NCBI RefSeq assembly: GCF_000018945.1
Contig: NC_011978.1
Location: 590,729 to 654,728 of the forward strand
Length of the DNA: 64,000 bases
From: Thermotoga neapolitana DSM 4359
GTDB lineage: Bacteria > Thermotogota > Thermotogae > Thermotogales > Thermotogaceae
Direction: 5' to 3'
Shown: in pieces, positions 20,800 to 30,618 of the stretch
How the letters are laid out: each line of letters begins with the position of its first letter
Position numbering within the stretch: the stretch's first letter is position 1
Notes under the pieces: model-generated
Told to the model about the DNA's origin: nothing
The model's database searches: none
What the model saw: the letters and a program-made list of their open reading frames with translations, nothing else
Made by a program: the position numbers and the translations under genes

Positions 20800-21693
20800 G
20801 TGTTCAGGAAACTGGGAGTTCTTCTGTTCGTTCTGATGTCCACCCTCACACTCGCCGTGGTCGTTGTTGACGATGCAGGAAGGGTGGTTGAGTTTTCGGC
20901 CGTTCCAGAGAGGGTGGTCAGCCTCTCTCCTGCCGCGACAAGGTTTCTGATCTTTCTGGGGCTGGAAGATAGGATCGTCGGTGTGACGGATTACGACAGT
21001 TACGAAGCAGAAAGAGTCGGTGCGATGGTTCCGGTGAACGTCGAAAAAGTGGTGGCACTGAATCCGGATCTTGTTCTGATGTTCGGTGGGTTTCAGCTTC
21101 CTGAGGTTGCAAAACTTGAGAGGGTTGGACTGAAGGTTCTGGTGATCAACCCCACTTCTCTCGATGACATCATAAGGGACGTGGTGCTTCTTGGAACGAT
21201 CTTTGGTGAAAGGAAGCTTGCAGTTGAAAAGGCAGAGGAACTGAAGAATAAGATGCTGGAGATAGGAAAAAAAGCCTACAACATTCCTCCCTCGAAGCGT
21301 CCGAAGGTTCTGTATCTGATCTCCGCTCCGGGACCCGACGTGAAGGAAATATGGACCTGTGGAGAAGGATCTTATCTGGATGAGATCATCTCCCTCGCCG
21401 GTGGAATAAACATCGCTTCGGGTATTGCAGGTCCAAACGGCTGGCCACAGCTGTCTCTCGAGTACATTGTGGCACAGAATCCCGACGTGATCATCGTGGG
21501 AGTTTACGTTCCGGGAACGGAGGACGAGGAGGTAAAGAAGATCCTCGATTTTGACCCCTTCAGAGAGATAAACGCCGTGAAAAACAAAAGAGTCTTCACT
21601 GTGGACGGCAACCTTGCTTCTCAACCATCTCCAGATGTCTTCAAACTCCTCGACATTCTGTACGACTACTTCTACGGAGGAAATAACAGGTGA
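20800..21693 (+). CDS. btuF: Cobalamin ABC transporter substrate-binding protein (BtuF-like)
   Basis: Periplasmic binding protein of the FecCD/BtuF type. The 297 residues start with a signal peptide (MFRKLGVLLFVLMSTLTLA) and then VVVVDDAGRVVEFSAVPERVVSLSPAATRFLIFLG, typical of the family. The two lobes are joined by a long helix (about 130-160, KLAVEKAEELKNKMLEIGKK). Binding of cobalamin rather than iron-siderophore is inferred from the upstream riboswitch. GTG at 20800 is chosen because GGGAGGG lies six bases before it; a TTG at 20785 overlaps that SD. It is co-transcribed with the permease and ATPase genes. Confidence 0.92.
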   Translation: MFRKLGVLLFVLMSTLTLAVVVVDDAGRVVEFSAVPERVVSLSPAATRFLIFLGLEDRIVGVTDYDSYEAERVGAMVPVNVEKVVALNPDLVLMFGGFQLPEVAKLERVGLKVLVINPTSLDDIIRDVVLLGTIFGERKLAVEKAEELKNKMLEIGKKAYNIPPSKRPKVLYLISAPGPDVKEIWTCGEGSYLDEIISLAGGINIASGIAGPNGWPQLSLEYIVAQNPDVIIVGVYVPGTEDEEVKKILDFDPFREINAVKNKRVFTVDGNLASQPSPDVFKLLDILYDYFYGGNNR

Positions 21694-22658
21694 AGAAATT
21701 TATTCTTCCGATTCTGATGATCAGTTTTCTTTTTGGAATACTCTTTGGTGGTGTGTCACTGGACCCCCTCGAGATACTGGGGGTCCTCTTCGGTTTAAAA
21801 GAAAACCCGCTTGTTGAGAGAATACTGGCCTTAAGAATACCCAGGGTCTTTGCGAGTTTCGTTGTGGGAGCAGGACTTTCTCTGGTGGGGAACGCCTTTC
21901 AGAATCTTCTGAAAAACCCCCTCGTTGATCCGTATCTTCTTGGAATTTCCTCGGGGGCTTCCTTCGGAACTGTTCTTTCGCTCTACCTTGCGGAAGTCAT
22001 CGGTGTTTCCTGGATATACCGTATTCCGCTTCTCAGTTTTGGCTTCTCAGTGATTGCATCAATTCTCACCCTTTTCATCGCAAGGAGGGAAGGTCGCTTT
22101 CCTGTGACTTCCATCATCCTCGCGGGAGTTGTGATCAGCACCCTTTTCAGCTCCCTCACTTATATGACGATCGTTCTTCTCAAAAGAAACGTGACCACCA
22201 TATCTCTCTGGCTCTTCGGGAGTTTTTCAGGAACTGTTTGGAAAGACGTTGCCTTCTACTCCGCGGTTGTTGCTCCTTTTCTCCTCTATTCTGTGATCTT
22301 TTCAAAGTATCTCAACGCCATGGCGCTCGGTGAGGAAGAGGCCTTCGTTCTGGGAATCAACGTGGAGGCCCTGAAAGTGATCACGTTTCTTTTTGGAAAT
22401 CTCACCACCGCTTTCCTCGTTTCCAGAAGCGGTGTGATAGGTTTCGTCGGCCTCATCGTTCCCCATATCGCCAGGTACCTTGTGGGTCCTGGTTTTTTAA
22501 GGTCCGCACTGGCAAGTTCGATCGTGGGAGGCGTTCTTCTCACCCTGTGCGACACGGTATCGAGATCTTTATTTTCCCCAACGGAACTTCCCGTTGGGAT
22601 TGTGACCGCGCTGTTGGGCGCTCCTTTTCTCGCCTTTCTCATGAAAAGGGGTGTGTGA
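21690..22658 (+). CDS. btuC: Cobalamin ABC transporter permease (BtuC/FecCD family)
   Basis: A 322-residue integral membrane protein of the FecCD family, with about ten membrane helices. Recognisable stretches are LRIPRVFASFVVGAGLSLVGNAFQNLLKNPLVDPYLLGISSGA in the N-terminal half and SGVIGFVGLIVPHIAR, the ATPase-coupling loop, near residue 245. The GTG start overlaps the btuF stop by four bases. Confidence 0.94.
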   Translation: MKKFILPILMISFLFGILFGGVSLDPLEILGVLFGLKENPLVERILALRIPRVFASFVVGAGLSLVGNAFQNLLKNPLVDPYLLGISSGASFGTVLSLYLAEVIGVSWIYRIPLLSFGFSVIASILTLFIARREGRFPVTSIILAGVVISTLFSSLTYMTIVLLKRNVTTISLWLFGSFSGTVWKDVAFYSAVVAPFLLYSVIFSKYLNAMALGEEEAFVLGINVEALKVITFLFGNLTTAFLVSRSGVIGFVGLIVPHIARYLVGPGFLRSALASSIVGGVLLTLCDTVSRSLFSPTELPVGIVTALLGAPFLAFLMKRGV

Positions 22659-22659
22659 G

Positions 22660-23430
22660 TTGAAGGCGGTGAAGGTAGAGAATCTGTATTTTCGATACAG
22701 GACGGGTTTTTCTCTGGAGAATATTGAATTCTCTGTAGAAGAAGGAGAGTTTTTTGGGATAATAGGTCCCAACGGATCCGGTAAGACCACCCTTTTGAAG
22801 ATACTATCAGGACTTCTGAAGCCTCAGAAAGGAACAGTGCTTCTCTTTGGGAAGGTTCCCTGGGAAGTTTCCAGAAAAGAGATGGCAAAGACCGTAACCC
22901 TCGTTTCTCAGGATTTCTTTCCCTCGTACGATTTCACCGTGAAAGAGATCGTTGAAATGGGGAGACTTCCACATCAGCGTCTTCTGAATGGAGCGAGCAA
23001 AAGAGACGAGGAGATCGTTCTTAAGAGTCTGGAACTGACCGACACCTTGAAATTTTCCTCCAGAACTTTCTGGACGCTGAGTGCCGGTGAACGAAGAAAG
23101 GTTGTGCTTTCAAAGGCAATCGCCCAGGATACGAAGATCCTCCTTGTGGACGAACTGACCGCTCATCTTGATTACAGTAACGTGAGTCTTGTGGGCAACG
23201 TGATGAGAAAGTTGAAAGAGTCCGGAAAGACCATCGTGGCGGTTTTTCACGATATAAACGTGGCATCGCTTCTGTGTGACAGACTGGCTGTGATGAAAAA
23301 CGGCAGGATCATAAAAATCGGAGCACCCACCGAGGTCCTCGACGAAGGGGTGCTCCGAAGTGTTTTTGAAACGGAATTTGTCGTACTAACACATCCTGTG
23401 ACAAAAAAGCCTCTAGCCTTCCTCAAATAG
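22660..23430 (+). CDS. btuD: Cobalamin ABC transporter ATPase (BtuD-like)
   Basis: A 256-residue ABC ATPase with Walker [11 protein letters not shown]-loop LVSQDF, the signature LSAGERRKV (a variant of LSGGE), Walker [13 protein letters not shown] and the switch histidine VFHDIN. The D-E of Walker B reads DELT rather than DEPT. A TTG at 22660 after AAAAGGGGTG is the likely start; a GTG at 22651 falls inside the SD. The gene converges with axeA and overlaps its 3' end by 18 bases, with no visible terminator between them. Confidence 0.93.
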   Translation: MKAVKVENLYFRYRTGFSLENIEFSVEEGEFFGIIGPNGSGKTTLLKILSGLLKPQKGTVLLFGKVPWEVSRKEMAKTVTLVSQDFFPSYDFTVKEIVEMGRLPHQRLLNGASKRDEEIVLKSLELTDTLKFSSRTFWTLSAGERRKVVLSKAIAQDTKILLVDELTAHLDYSNVSLVGNVMRKLKESGKTIVAVFHDINVASLLCDRLAVMKNGRIIKIGAPTEVLDEGVLRSVFETEFVVLTHPVTKKPLAFLK

Positions 23431-24390
23431 TCTCTTCAAGAATTTCACCTGCTCAATTGCCTGGAAAGAACCTCCACCTTCGTGGTTGTTGTACGGATAG
23501 ATTCTGATCTCCTTTGGACCGGCGTAGTGGTTGTAAGCGGCGAAGACCGTCGAGGGAGGACAGATGGTGTCCATGAGCCCAACGGAAAACAGGGCGGGCA
23601 CCTTTGCCCTTGCTGCAAAGTTCACACCATCGAAGTAGGAAAGTGTTCTGAAAACAATCTCCTCTTTGTCCCTGTGGGTTTTGAGGAAGTTGGTGATCTC
23701 CACGTATGGGTGTGTGTCGACAAGTTGCACGGCCCTTCTGAAGTGGCACAGAAACGGCACATCGCAGAGCAGAGCCTTCACCCTGTTCGACAGGGCACTC
23801 ACCGCAAGGGCGATTCCCCCACCCTGACTGCCTCCGGCCACCACCACCTTCCTGGAATCCACTCTCGGGAAGGAAATGGCTGCTTCCACCGCCCTGACCG
23901 CATCCACGAAGACTCGCCTGTAGTAATAGGTTCCCGGATCCAGAATGCCCCTCGTCATGAATCCGGGGTACTGTGGATCGACTGGACCCTCAGGGTAATC
24001 CGGTGTGTCTCCCTTCATCCAGCCGCTTCCCTGCCCCCTGGTGTCCATGACAAAACAGATGTAACCCATTGACGGCCAGAACAGCCAGTCGTGTGGAAAA
24101 CCCCTTCCACCATTGTAACCTATGTACTGCACGACGCATGGAAGCTTTTCTTCCGCCAACTTCGGAACAAGAAGCCAGCCCTTTATTCTCTGCCCCCTGT
24201 ATCCAGAGAAAGTAACATCGTACGTTTCAACCGTTTTGAGATGAAAGTCCACCTTTTCAAAGACGGGATCCAGAGGGAATCCTTCGCTTTCTTTAAGTGT
24301 TTCCCTCCAGAACTCATCGAAATCTTTCTCCTCGTACCTTTCAGGCCGGTACTTTTTCAGTTCCTCAAGGGGCATATCGAAGAAGGCCAC
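23413..24390 (-). CDS. axeA: Acetyl xylan esterase / cephalosporin-C deacetylase (CE7)
   Basis: Removes acetyl groups from xylo-oligosaccharides. The 325 residues match the carbohydrate esterase family 7 alpha/beta hydrolase that I recall as TM0077. The catalytic triad is visible as Ser188 in GGSQGGG, Asp274 in [10 protein letters not shown] and His303 in YNNHEGG; RGQGSG near 118-123 helps build the active site. There is no signal peptide, so it acts in the cytoplasm on imported oligosaccharides. It is the last gene of the operon: the GTG start lies six bases after the GH3 gene, whose final codons contain its GAGGAG SD. Confidence 0.96.
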   Translation of the reverse strand: MAFFDMPLEELKKYRPERYEEKDFDEFWRETLKESEGFPLDPVFEKVDFHLKTVETYDVTFSGYRGQRIKGWLLVPKLAEEKLPCVVQYIGYNGGRGFPHDWLFWPSMGYICFVMDTRGQGSGWMKGDTPDYPEGPVDPQYPGFMTRGILDPGTYYYRRVFVDAVRAVEAAISFPRVDSRKVVVAGGSQGGGIALAVSALSNRVKALLCDVPFLCHFRRAVQLVDTHPYVEITNFLKTHRDKEEIVFRTLSYFDGVNFAARAKVPALFSVGLMDTICPPSTVFAAYNHYAGPKEIRIYPYNNHEGGGSFQAIEQVKFLKRLFEEG

Positions 24391-24396
24391 TTTTCA

Positions 24397-26733
24397 TCAC
24401 TCCTCGTAGACCTCTGTGAAAAACTTTCTCTTTCCTACGACTTCTCTTTTGCTTCCGGTGACGGAGAAAGAACCGGTGAGTCTGATGTCCTCAGAGGAAC
24501 TACCCACCATCACCCTGAACTCACCGGGTTCCACAACAAGCTTCATGTCCCTGTCGTAATATGCGAGAACATCCGTGTGAAGTCTGAACACAACCGTCTT
24601 CTTCTCTTTTGCCTTCAAAGAAACCCTCTTGAACCCCTTCAACTCCTTCACAGGCCTTGTGACACTTGCAAACTCACGACCGATGTAAAGCTGAACCACC
24701 TCGTCACCATCCATATCTCCCACGTTTTCTACATCGACCTTTATCACAACCTCTCCTGCAGATGGTACCTCCTTCGGCTCTATCCTCAGGTTGCTGTACT
24801 CAAACCTCGTGTAGGACAGGCCGTGTCCGAAGGGAAAGAGGGGCTTTGTGCTCTCGTCCACATAGTCTCCATGCCAGTGAGACCTTCCTCCAGAGGGTTT
24901 GACGTAGTGAAAGACGGGGATCTGGCCTGCACTCCTTGGGAAACTGATCGGGAGCTTTCCAGAGGGATTCACCTTTCCGTAGATGACATCGACGATCGCT
25001 CTTCCACCTGCCTCTCCAGGGAGCCACACCTGAAGAATAGCGTTCACCCTGTCGACCAGGTTTTTGAGTGAGTAGGGTCTTCCTGTGATGAGGACAAGAA
25101 CGACAGGTTTTCCTGTTTTTGCAATTTCGAGGACGAGTTCTTCCTGTACGCCGGGGAGTTTCAGGTTTGCCATGTCTCTGGATTCACCCGTTGTGCAGTC
25201 GAGGGTGAGGCCGGATCTGTCTCCGACCACAACGATGGCAACGTCTGATCTTTTTGCAACTTCGATCGCTTCTTTGAACCCGCTTCTGTCTTCTCCTGTC
25301 ACTTCGCATCCCTTCGCATACTCGAAATCAATACCCTCTTCTTTGAAGGCATCGAGAACGCTTGGAATGCTCTTCATGTGCTCTTCTATACTCTTTTTCA
25401 ATCTTTCGTAGTTTTCCCTTGGAATCTGCGGATTTCCAAAGACATCGTCTATGTTGTCGAGGAGTGCCCTTATGTGGGCAAGGTACATGTAGTCGCCAAG
25501 AAGGTTCCTCACCTCACCCGCGTTCGGTCCTATCAGAGCGACTTTTTTGTTTTTCTGGAGGGGCAGCGTTCCGTCGTTTTTGAGGAGGATGATGGATTTT
25601 CTTGCGATTTCGAGGGCAAGGTCTCTGTGGCTTTCTATCTTTGCCTTTTCCACATCGACGTACGGATTCTCGAAGAGACCGAGCATGAACTTGAGTTTCA
25701 GTACCCTGGAAACGGCCTCGTCGATCAGCGATTCGGGCACAATTCCCTTTTCGACGAGATCCTTAAGGTGCTGATAACAGTCTGTCTTTGGAAGTTCAAC
25801 GTCTATTCCCGCTTCGAGGGCGAGTCTTGCAGATTCAGATTTGTCTTTCGCTATCCTGTGGTATTCTCCGAGCATGTTCACCGCAAAGTAGTCGGAAACA
25901 ACGATACCCTCGAATCCCCAGTCTTTTCTCAGAATATCGGTGAGAAGCCTTCTGTTTGCTGCACAGGGCACACCGTCTATTTCACTGTAGGAGTTCATCA
26001 CAGAAAGCACTCTTGCTTCTTTGACCGCAGCTTCAAATGGGAAAAGAAAGACTTCTCTGAACTCTCTTTCAGGAATGTTCGTCGGTGCCCAGTTCTTTCC
26101 GCCTTCAGAAGCGCTGTATCCTGCAAAGTGTTTCACCGTAGCGACAACGCCTTCTTTTATGTTTTCACCCTGGAGTCCTTTCACGTAGGAAACACCCATC
26201 CTTGCGACAAGGTAAGGAGACTCCCCGAACGTTTCCTCCGTTCTTCCCCACCTTGGATCTCTTGCCACGTCCAGAACAGGAGCGAGTCCCTGGTGCGCTC
26301 CTAACTTCCTCATGTCCTCTCTGATGGCCGCTGTCATTTTCTCTATGAGATCTGGATCCCAGGTGCTCGCCATCGCTATTGCCTGTGGGAAGTTGGTTCC
26401 ACCAAGACCCATGTATCCGGTGAGACACTCTTCGTGTATCATCGCAGGTATTCCAAGACGTGTTTCCTCCACAAGAAAGCGCTGTATTTCGTTCACAAGT
26501 TCTGCAGCTTCTTGTGGCTCAAGGTTCGTGGAGCCTCCAGGACGCGTGATCTGGCCGATGCCGTTTTTTAGAAGATCTTTTGCCTTTTCTCTTTTGAACT
26601 TTCCTCTCTCATCTATCAACTCGTATCCCCAGACAGAACCGAGTTGAGCAATTTTCTCTTCCAGAGTCATCCTCGAAAGAAGATCTTTCACCCTCACCTC
26701 GACTGGTTGTGATGGGTCCCTGTACAGTTCCAT
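24397..26733 (-). CDS. Glycoside hydrolase family 3 beta-xylosidase / beta-glucosidase
   Basis: A 778-residue GH3 enzyme that cleaves non-reducing-end sugars from oligosaccharides. Order of domains: TIM barrel (about 1-320) with KHFAGYSASEGG and the nucleophile Asp281 in GIVVSDYFAV; alpha/beta sandwich (about 370-590); C-terminal fibronectin-III-like domain (about 650-770). KHFA...G is the sugar-binding signature. There is no signal peptide, which implies a cytoplasmic enzyme. Operon context (xylan importer, CE7 esterase) favours xylosidase activity; related GH3 enzymes also accept glucosides. It starts 12 bases after the GH26 gene. Confidence 0.94.
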   Translation of the reverse strand: MELYRDPSQPVEVRVKDLLSRMTLEEKIAQLGSVWGYELIDERGKFKREKAKDLLKNGIGQITRPGGSTNLEPQEAAELVNEIQRFLVEETRLGIPAMIHEECLTGYMGLGGTNFPQAIAMASTWDPDLIEKMTAAIREDMRKLGAHQGLAPVLDVARDPRWGRTEETFGESPYLVARMGVSYVKGLQGENIKEGVVATVKHFAGYSASEGGKNWAPTNIPEREFREVFLFPFEAAVKEARVLSVMNSYSEIDGVPCAANRRLLTDILRKDWGFEGIVVSDYFAVNMLGEYHRIAKDKSESARLALEAGIDVELPKTDCYQHLKDLVEKGIVPESLIDEAVSRVLKLKFMLGLFENPYVDVEKAKIESHRDLALEIARKSIILLKNDGTLPLQKNKKVALIGPNAGEVRNLLGDYMYLAHIRALLDNIDDVFGNPQIPRENYERLKKSIEEHMKSIPSVLDAFKEEGIDFEYAKGCEVTGEDRSGFKEAIEVAKRSDVAIVVVGDRSGLTLDCTTGESRDMANLKLPGVQEELVLEIAKTGKPVVLVLITGRPYSLKNLVDRVNAILQVWLPGEAGGRAIVDVIYGKVNPSGKLPISFPRSAGQIPVFHYVKPSGGRSHWHGDYVDESTKPLFPFGHGLSYTRFEYSNLRIEPKEVPSAGEVVIKVDVENVGDMDGDEVVQLYIGREFASVTRPVKELKGFKRVSLKAKEKKTVVFRLHTDVLAYYDRDMKLVVEPGEFRVMVGSSSEDIRLTGSFSVTGSKREVVGKRKFFTEVYEE

Positions 26734-26745
26734 AACTTTCCCTCC

Positions 26746-27786
26746 TCATTCGCCGTGTTCCCATATGGATTTTTTGATTTCCTTCAGCCACAGGTTTCTG
26801 ATGATGGGATTGACCTGAACCCTGCTGTCTCCCCAGTATCCGTTCGCATAAGGCGGCCCCCACATGGGCTGTGAATCCCAGTCGGCGTTTATGTATGCCA
26901 CCACCCTTATTACGTCTGAATTTTCATACACGAACTCAAAAAAAGGCTTGAACCACTCGTTCCAGATCTCTTCTGGTGTCTTTTTTACTCTATTCTTTCC
27001 AGAAGGACCGTCAAGAACGGGACTGATGTTTGCCTTTGTGAGTTCTGAAAGATCATACCCCTGTGGACTGGCTTCTGATATCATCACGGGTTTGTTGTGA
27101 AGCCTTGCAAAAGCCAACACCTCTTCTGCCAGCTCTTTCTGAGTGGGTGTCTTTCCATGGTATTTCATGTTCGCAGGTAAGAACCACGACAGCCCTACGA
27201 AATCCACATAATCATCACCTGGATACCAGAGTGAAATGTCCGGTTTTTGATAGTTCCGAAGTATGACGTTCAGGGGAGAAGAACACGACTGCCACACTGT
27301 GAAGAGAAGTTTTTTTCTCTCTCCCAGCAGATTTCTGAGTTTTTCGGTTATGTACCTGAAGGCGACTCTGTACTTTTCTGGATCGTAGCTGTTCCATATT
27401 CCATCGAATTCGTATCCGATTCTGAGATACACCGGTCTGTTTGCTTCTTTGATGAATTCAGCAAGAATCTCTATCTGACGATCATACTCCCCAGAAATCA
27501 CACCATCCACCATATTTACCATGTACAGTCCTATCACAAGCGCAGAGTTTGGGAACTCTTCCAGGCATTTCTTCGCGTTTATCAAGCCCGCTCCCCAGTC
27601 AGCGTCGTTGCAGAGACCGTTGAGAGTTGCTATATCGGTGTACGTTGTCACTCCCCCAGGTTCTGGGAAGTACCCTGATTTTGCGTACTCTCTGACCGAG
27701 TTCAGATCCTGTCCGATGACAAGAAGTATTTTCCCTTCCAGAACTGTAAAGATCATTGCAATTGCCAGAAAAATGAATCTTTTCAT
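26746..27786 (-). CDS. Secreted GH26 glycoside hydrolase, probably a beta-1,3-xylanase
   Basis: A 346-residue enzyme with an N-terminal signal peptide or anchor (MKRFIFLAIAMIFTVLEG). The motif VLEGKILLVIGQDLNS followed by PEPGGVTTYTDI resembles marine beta-1,3-xylanases of GH26 as I remember them. The expected acid/base is Glu126 in LRIGYEFDG and the nucleophile is Glu238 in VMISEASP. No carbohydrate-binding module is attached. I recall a characterised T. neapolitana beta-1,3-xylanase, but cannot confirm identity here. In T. maritima I remember the GH3 gene directly following the transporter, so this gene may be a strain-specific insertion. It starts nine bases after the ATPase gene. Confidence 0.82.
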   Translation of the reverse strand: MKRFIFLAIAMIFTVLEGKILLVIGQDLNSVREYAKSGYFPEPGGVTTYTDIATLNGLCNDADWGAGLINAKKCLEEFPNSALVIGLYMVNMVDGVISGEYDRQIEILAEFIKEANRPVYLRIGYEFDGIWNSYDPEKYRVAFRYITEKLRNLLGERKKLLFTVWQSCSSPLNVILRNYQKPDISLWYPGDDYVDFVGLSWFLPANMKYHGKTPTQKELAEEVLAFARLHNKPVMISEASPQGYDLSELTKANISPVLDGPSGKNRVKKTPEEIWNEWFKPFFEFVYENSDVIRVVAYINADWDSQPMWGPPYANGYWGDSRVQVNPIIRNLWLKEIKKSIWEHGE

Positions 27787-27795
27787 GTTTTCACC

Positions 27796-28752
27796 CTATC
27801 TGTAAAGGAAACACTTCACCTGGACACCATCGACTTCGAAGTATGGAGGTGGTTCTTTTTTGCAGATGTCCATCACCTTCGGACATCTTCCGGCGAACTT
27901 GCAGCCCTGCCTGAGGTATTCTGTTTGTTCTGTCTCAGACAACTTTATTCTGATGTTCCATTTCTTCTTCGGATCAGGCTCAGGAACGGACTCTCTCAGA
28001 AGCTGGGTGTAAGGGTGTTTTGGCTCCATGAGAACCTTCTCTGCCGGTCCCAGTTCCACTATGTTCCCTCTGAACATGACAGCGATTCTGTCTGAGACAT
28101 AATACGCTGTTGTGAGGTCGTGTGTGATGTACAGAACACTCACACCGTACTGTTCTTTGAGGTCCTTGAATAGGTTCACGATGGACATCCTCAGGGATGC
28201 GTCCACCATGGAAACGGGTTCGTCTGCCACAAGAAGCGATGGATTTGTAAGAAGCGCCCTTGCTATGGAGATCCTCTGAAGCTGCCCACCCGAGAACTCA
28301 CTCGGATACTTTTCTGAGAACTCCTCAAAGGAGATTCCAACGGCGGAGAGTTTTTCCCTGATGATCTCTTCTGCCTTCTCTTTTGTATCTGCTATTCCCA
28401 GATTGAAAAGTGTCTCGTAGAAGTACCTGTCCACCTTCCTGAGGGGGTTGAACGTGGAAAACGGATTCTGGAAGACCGCCTGTATCTCCCTCAAGAGTTC
28501 TTTCCTCTCTTTTTCATGCACCCTTTCTATCCTCTTTCCTTTGTAGACGATCTCTCCGGAGGTGGGCTCTTCGAATCCAAGGATGATCTTTGCCGTGGTG
28601 GTCTTTCCACAGCCACTCTCTCCAGCCAGTGTGAAGATCTCCGCCTCTTTTATGTCGAAGTTCACCCTGTCCACGGCCACTATCTTCGTTCTGGAAAAGA
28701 TGCTCCCTATGGTGAAGATCTTCGTCAGGTTTTTTATCTCAAGAAGTGGCAT
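27796..28752 (-). CDS. Oligosaccharide ABC transporter ATPase (OppF type)
   Basis: A 318-residue ATPase of the oligopeptide/oligosaccharide (Opp/Dpp) transporter family. Walker A is GESGCGKTT, the signature is FSGGQLQRI, Walker B is LLVADEPVSMVD and the switch histidine is in YITHDL. The C-terminal cysteine-bearing tail (GCKFAGRCPKVMDICKKEPP) is the oligo_HPY region found in this family. It overlaps the upstream ATPase gene by 14 bases. It pairs with that protein to drive the importer encoded just upstream; the likely substrate is xylo-oligosaccharides, from context. Confidence 0.92.
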   Translation of the reverse strand: MPLLEIKNLTKIFTIGSIFSRTKIVAVDRVNFDIKEAEIFTLAGESGCGKTTTAKIILGFEEPTSGEIVYKGKRIERVHEKERKELLREIQAVFQNPFSTFNPLRKVDRYFYETLFNLGIADTKEKAEEIIREKLSAVGISFEEFSEKYPSEFSGGQLQRISIARALLTNPSLLVADEPVSMVDASLRMSIVNLFKDLKEQYGVSVLYITHDLTTAYYVSDRIAVMFRGNIVELGPAEKVLMEPKHPYTQLLRESVPEPDPKKKWNIRIKLSETEQTEYLRQGCKFAGRCPKVMDICKKEPPPYFEVDGVQVKCFLYR

Positions 28753-29737
28753 TCTTTCCCTCCTCTACCAGCCAGCATGCGACTTTGTGTCCTGGCAGGT
28801 ACTCTTTGAGAGGTGGTATCTCCTTTTTGCACCTGTCGAACGCATGAGGACATCTTGGATGGAAACTGCATCCTGGTGGAAGGTCTGCAAGGGAAGGAGG
28901 ACTTCCAGGGGCACTCTCTCTTCTTCCCTTGTCTCCGAACTTCGGAAGTGAGAATATCAGGTATTTCGTGTAGGGATGCATGGGGTTTTCAAAGATCTCT
29001 TCGGTCTTTGCTTCCTCTATGATCTTTCCAGCGTACATGATCGCTATCCTGTCTGCCACGTTTGCATGAACTCCCATGTCGTGTGTGACCAGAATGATGG
29101 TGTTCTGTCTTGAGGACTGTACCTCTTTGAGAAGCTGTATTACACCTCTCTGTGTCACAACGTCGAGGGCCGTTGTGGGCTCGTCTGCGATGATCACCTT
29201 CGGTGATAGAACGGTCGCAAGGGCGATCGTCACCCTCTGTCTCATTCCACCGGACAGCTGGTGTGGATAGGCGTTGAGAATCTCTATCGGAAGGCCAAGT
29301 TCTTTTATGTGTTCTTTTGCCATCTCGTAGGCCTCTTCCTTTGTCTTTCCAGTTGTGTGACTCTCTATGAAGTCCTTGAAGGTCTCTTTTATCTTCACCA
29401 CAGGATTCAACACGCTCATCGATCCCTGTGGAACGTAAGAGATGAAACTCCACCTAAGTTTCCTTCGTTCTTCTTCACTGAGAGAGTAAACATCTATTTC
29501 TCTTCCGTTCTCTCTGTACAGTACCTTTCCTCCCACGATCCTCTGAGGTGGCTCTATCGCAGCAAAGAGTGCTTTAAGAAGCGTGCTCTTTCCACAGCCG
29601 CTCTCTCCTGCTATGCCGTATATCTCGTTCTCTCTTATCGAGATGTTCACATCGTCCACCGCTTTTACCACTCTCTTTTTGCCGAATATGTCCAGAATGT
29701 AGTAAGATTTGAGATTCTCTGTCCTCAACACTTCCAC
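28739..29737 (-). CDS. Oligosaccharide ABC transporter ATPase (OppD type)
   Basis: A 332-residue partner ATPase. Walker A is GESGCGKST, the signature is LSGGMRQRV, Walker B is [12 protein letters not shown] and the switch histidine is in LVTHDMG. The C-terminal [19 protein letters not shown] tail is again typical of Opp/Dpp ATPases. I chose the GTG at 29737 because GAGGTGA lies about five bases upstream; a GTG at 29746 is part of that SD. The gene follows the permease gene closely, and its end overlaps the next ATPase gene. Confidence 0.92.
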   Translation of the reverse strand: MEVLRTENLKSYYILDIFGKKRVVKAVDDVNISIRENEIYGIAGESGCGKSTLLKALFAAIEPPQRIVGGKVLYRENGREIDVYSLSEEERRKLRWSFISYVPQGSMSVLNPVVKIKETFKDFIESHTTGKTKEEAYEMAKEHIKELGLPIEILNAYPHQLSGGMRQRVTIALATVLSPKVIIADEPTTALDVVTQRGVIQLLKEVQSSRQNTIILVTHDMGVHANVADRIAIMYAGKIIEEAKTEEIFENPMHPYTKYLIFSLPKFGDKGRRESAPGSPPSLADLPPGCSFHPRCPHAFDRCKKEIPPLKEYLPGHKVACWLVEEGKNATS

Positions 29738-29747
29738 CGCTATCACC

Positions 29748-30611
29748 TCATGCCTGTCCTATTCTCTGTATCCTCATCCTCGGATCAAGATACTCACTGA
29801 TGCTGACCGAGATGAGATACAGCGCTATGAACAGAAAGATTGATGTTATGACCGGTGTCAATACCCACCACCAGTATCCCAGAAGAAGTGCCTGGTAGTT
29901 TATCGACCACTGGAGCATGGTGCCAAGGGTTGGAATATCGAGGTTGGAAACACCCAGGATTGCGAGTGTGATCTCCATTCCGATCGCCCAGGACATGTTA
30001 CCGATGAGCGTTGCGAAGATGAGAGGGATCAAAAACGGCAGATACTCTTTGAAGACGATGGCCAGCGCCTTCGAACCTGAAAGGAGGGCGGTGTAGGTGA
30101 AATCCCTCTCTCTCAGACTCAAAACCTGGGATCTTATGACCCTCGCGTCCCATGCCCAGCCGAAGACGCCAAGAAGAAGTCCCAGCATAGGTAGACTGAG
30201 TCGAGCCTTCACCATCGTGGCGATGAGAACGATTATGATGAAAAGGGGTATCACAAGGAAAGAGTCACTCAGAAACATGAGAACCCTGTCAGCAGCTCCT
30301 CCCTTGTATCCGGCGATCATTCCCACGATCATCGCTATGACCCTTGAGACAAGGCCTGCTATGAGCGACATGATGAGTGAGTTCCTCACGGCAAAGGTGA
30401 GTTTCCAGAAGATATCCTGTCCCATGGAGTTTGTACCCAGTATGTGAGGCCACTGGGGAGGAAGGTCCCTTGGAACCTGGTTCCACAGGTAAGGGTTGTA
30501 GGGCGAAAAGAAAGATAGAACAGAAAGTCCCGCAAGAACCAGAAATACTATAAAGCCAAATCTGAAGCGTGTATCTCTCAACAGATCCTTCAGCACCTGC
30601 ATTCTTTCCAC
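29748..30611 (-). CDS. Oligosaccharide ABC transporter permease (OppC/DppC type)
   Basis: A 287-residue permease with six membrane helices. An N-terminal helix (about 18-36) precedes a periplasmic loop containing HILGTNSMGQDIFWKL, the classic OppC motif (lGTD.lGRDvlsrl). The EAA-type coupling loop is around LLSGSKALAIVFKEYLPFL near residue 180. It starts seven bases after the OppB-type permease and abuts the ATPase gene. Confidence 0.92.
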   Translation of the reverse strand: MERMQVLKDLLRDTRFRFGFIVFLVLAGLSVLSFFSPYNPYLWNQVPRDLPPQWPHILGTNSMGQDIFWKLTFAVRNSLIMSLIAGLVSRVIAMIVGMIAGYKGGAADRVLMFLSDSFLVIPLFIIIVLIATMVKARLSLPMLGLLLGVFGWAWDARVIRSQVLSLRERDFTYTALLSGSKALAIVFKEYLPFLIPLIFATLIGNMSWAIGMEITLAILGVSNLDIPTLGTMLQWSINYQALLLGYWWWVLTPVITSIFLFIALYLISVSISEYLDPRMRIQRIGQA

Positions 30612-30618
30612 TCCCTTT

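Noticed and set aside
20500..21624. Minus-strand ORF (374 codons) across the riboswitch and btuF
   Set aside because: It covers a clear riboswitch and a well-supported binding-protein gene, and its sequence is rich in His, Arg and Phe like other antisense frames here.
24091..25071. Long plus-strand ORF (326 codons) opposite axeA and the GH3 gene
   Set aside because: It overlaps two strongly supported enzyme genes on the other strand, lacks an SD and any recognisable motif, and its composition is that of an antisense shadow.
25378..26304. Plus-strand ORF (308 codons) inside the GH3 gene
   Set aside because: It is antisense to the GH3 catalytic domain and has no SD or domain.
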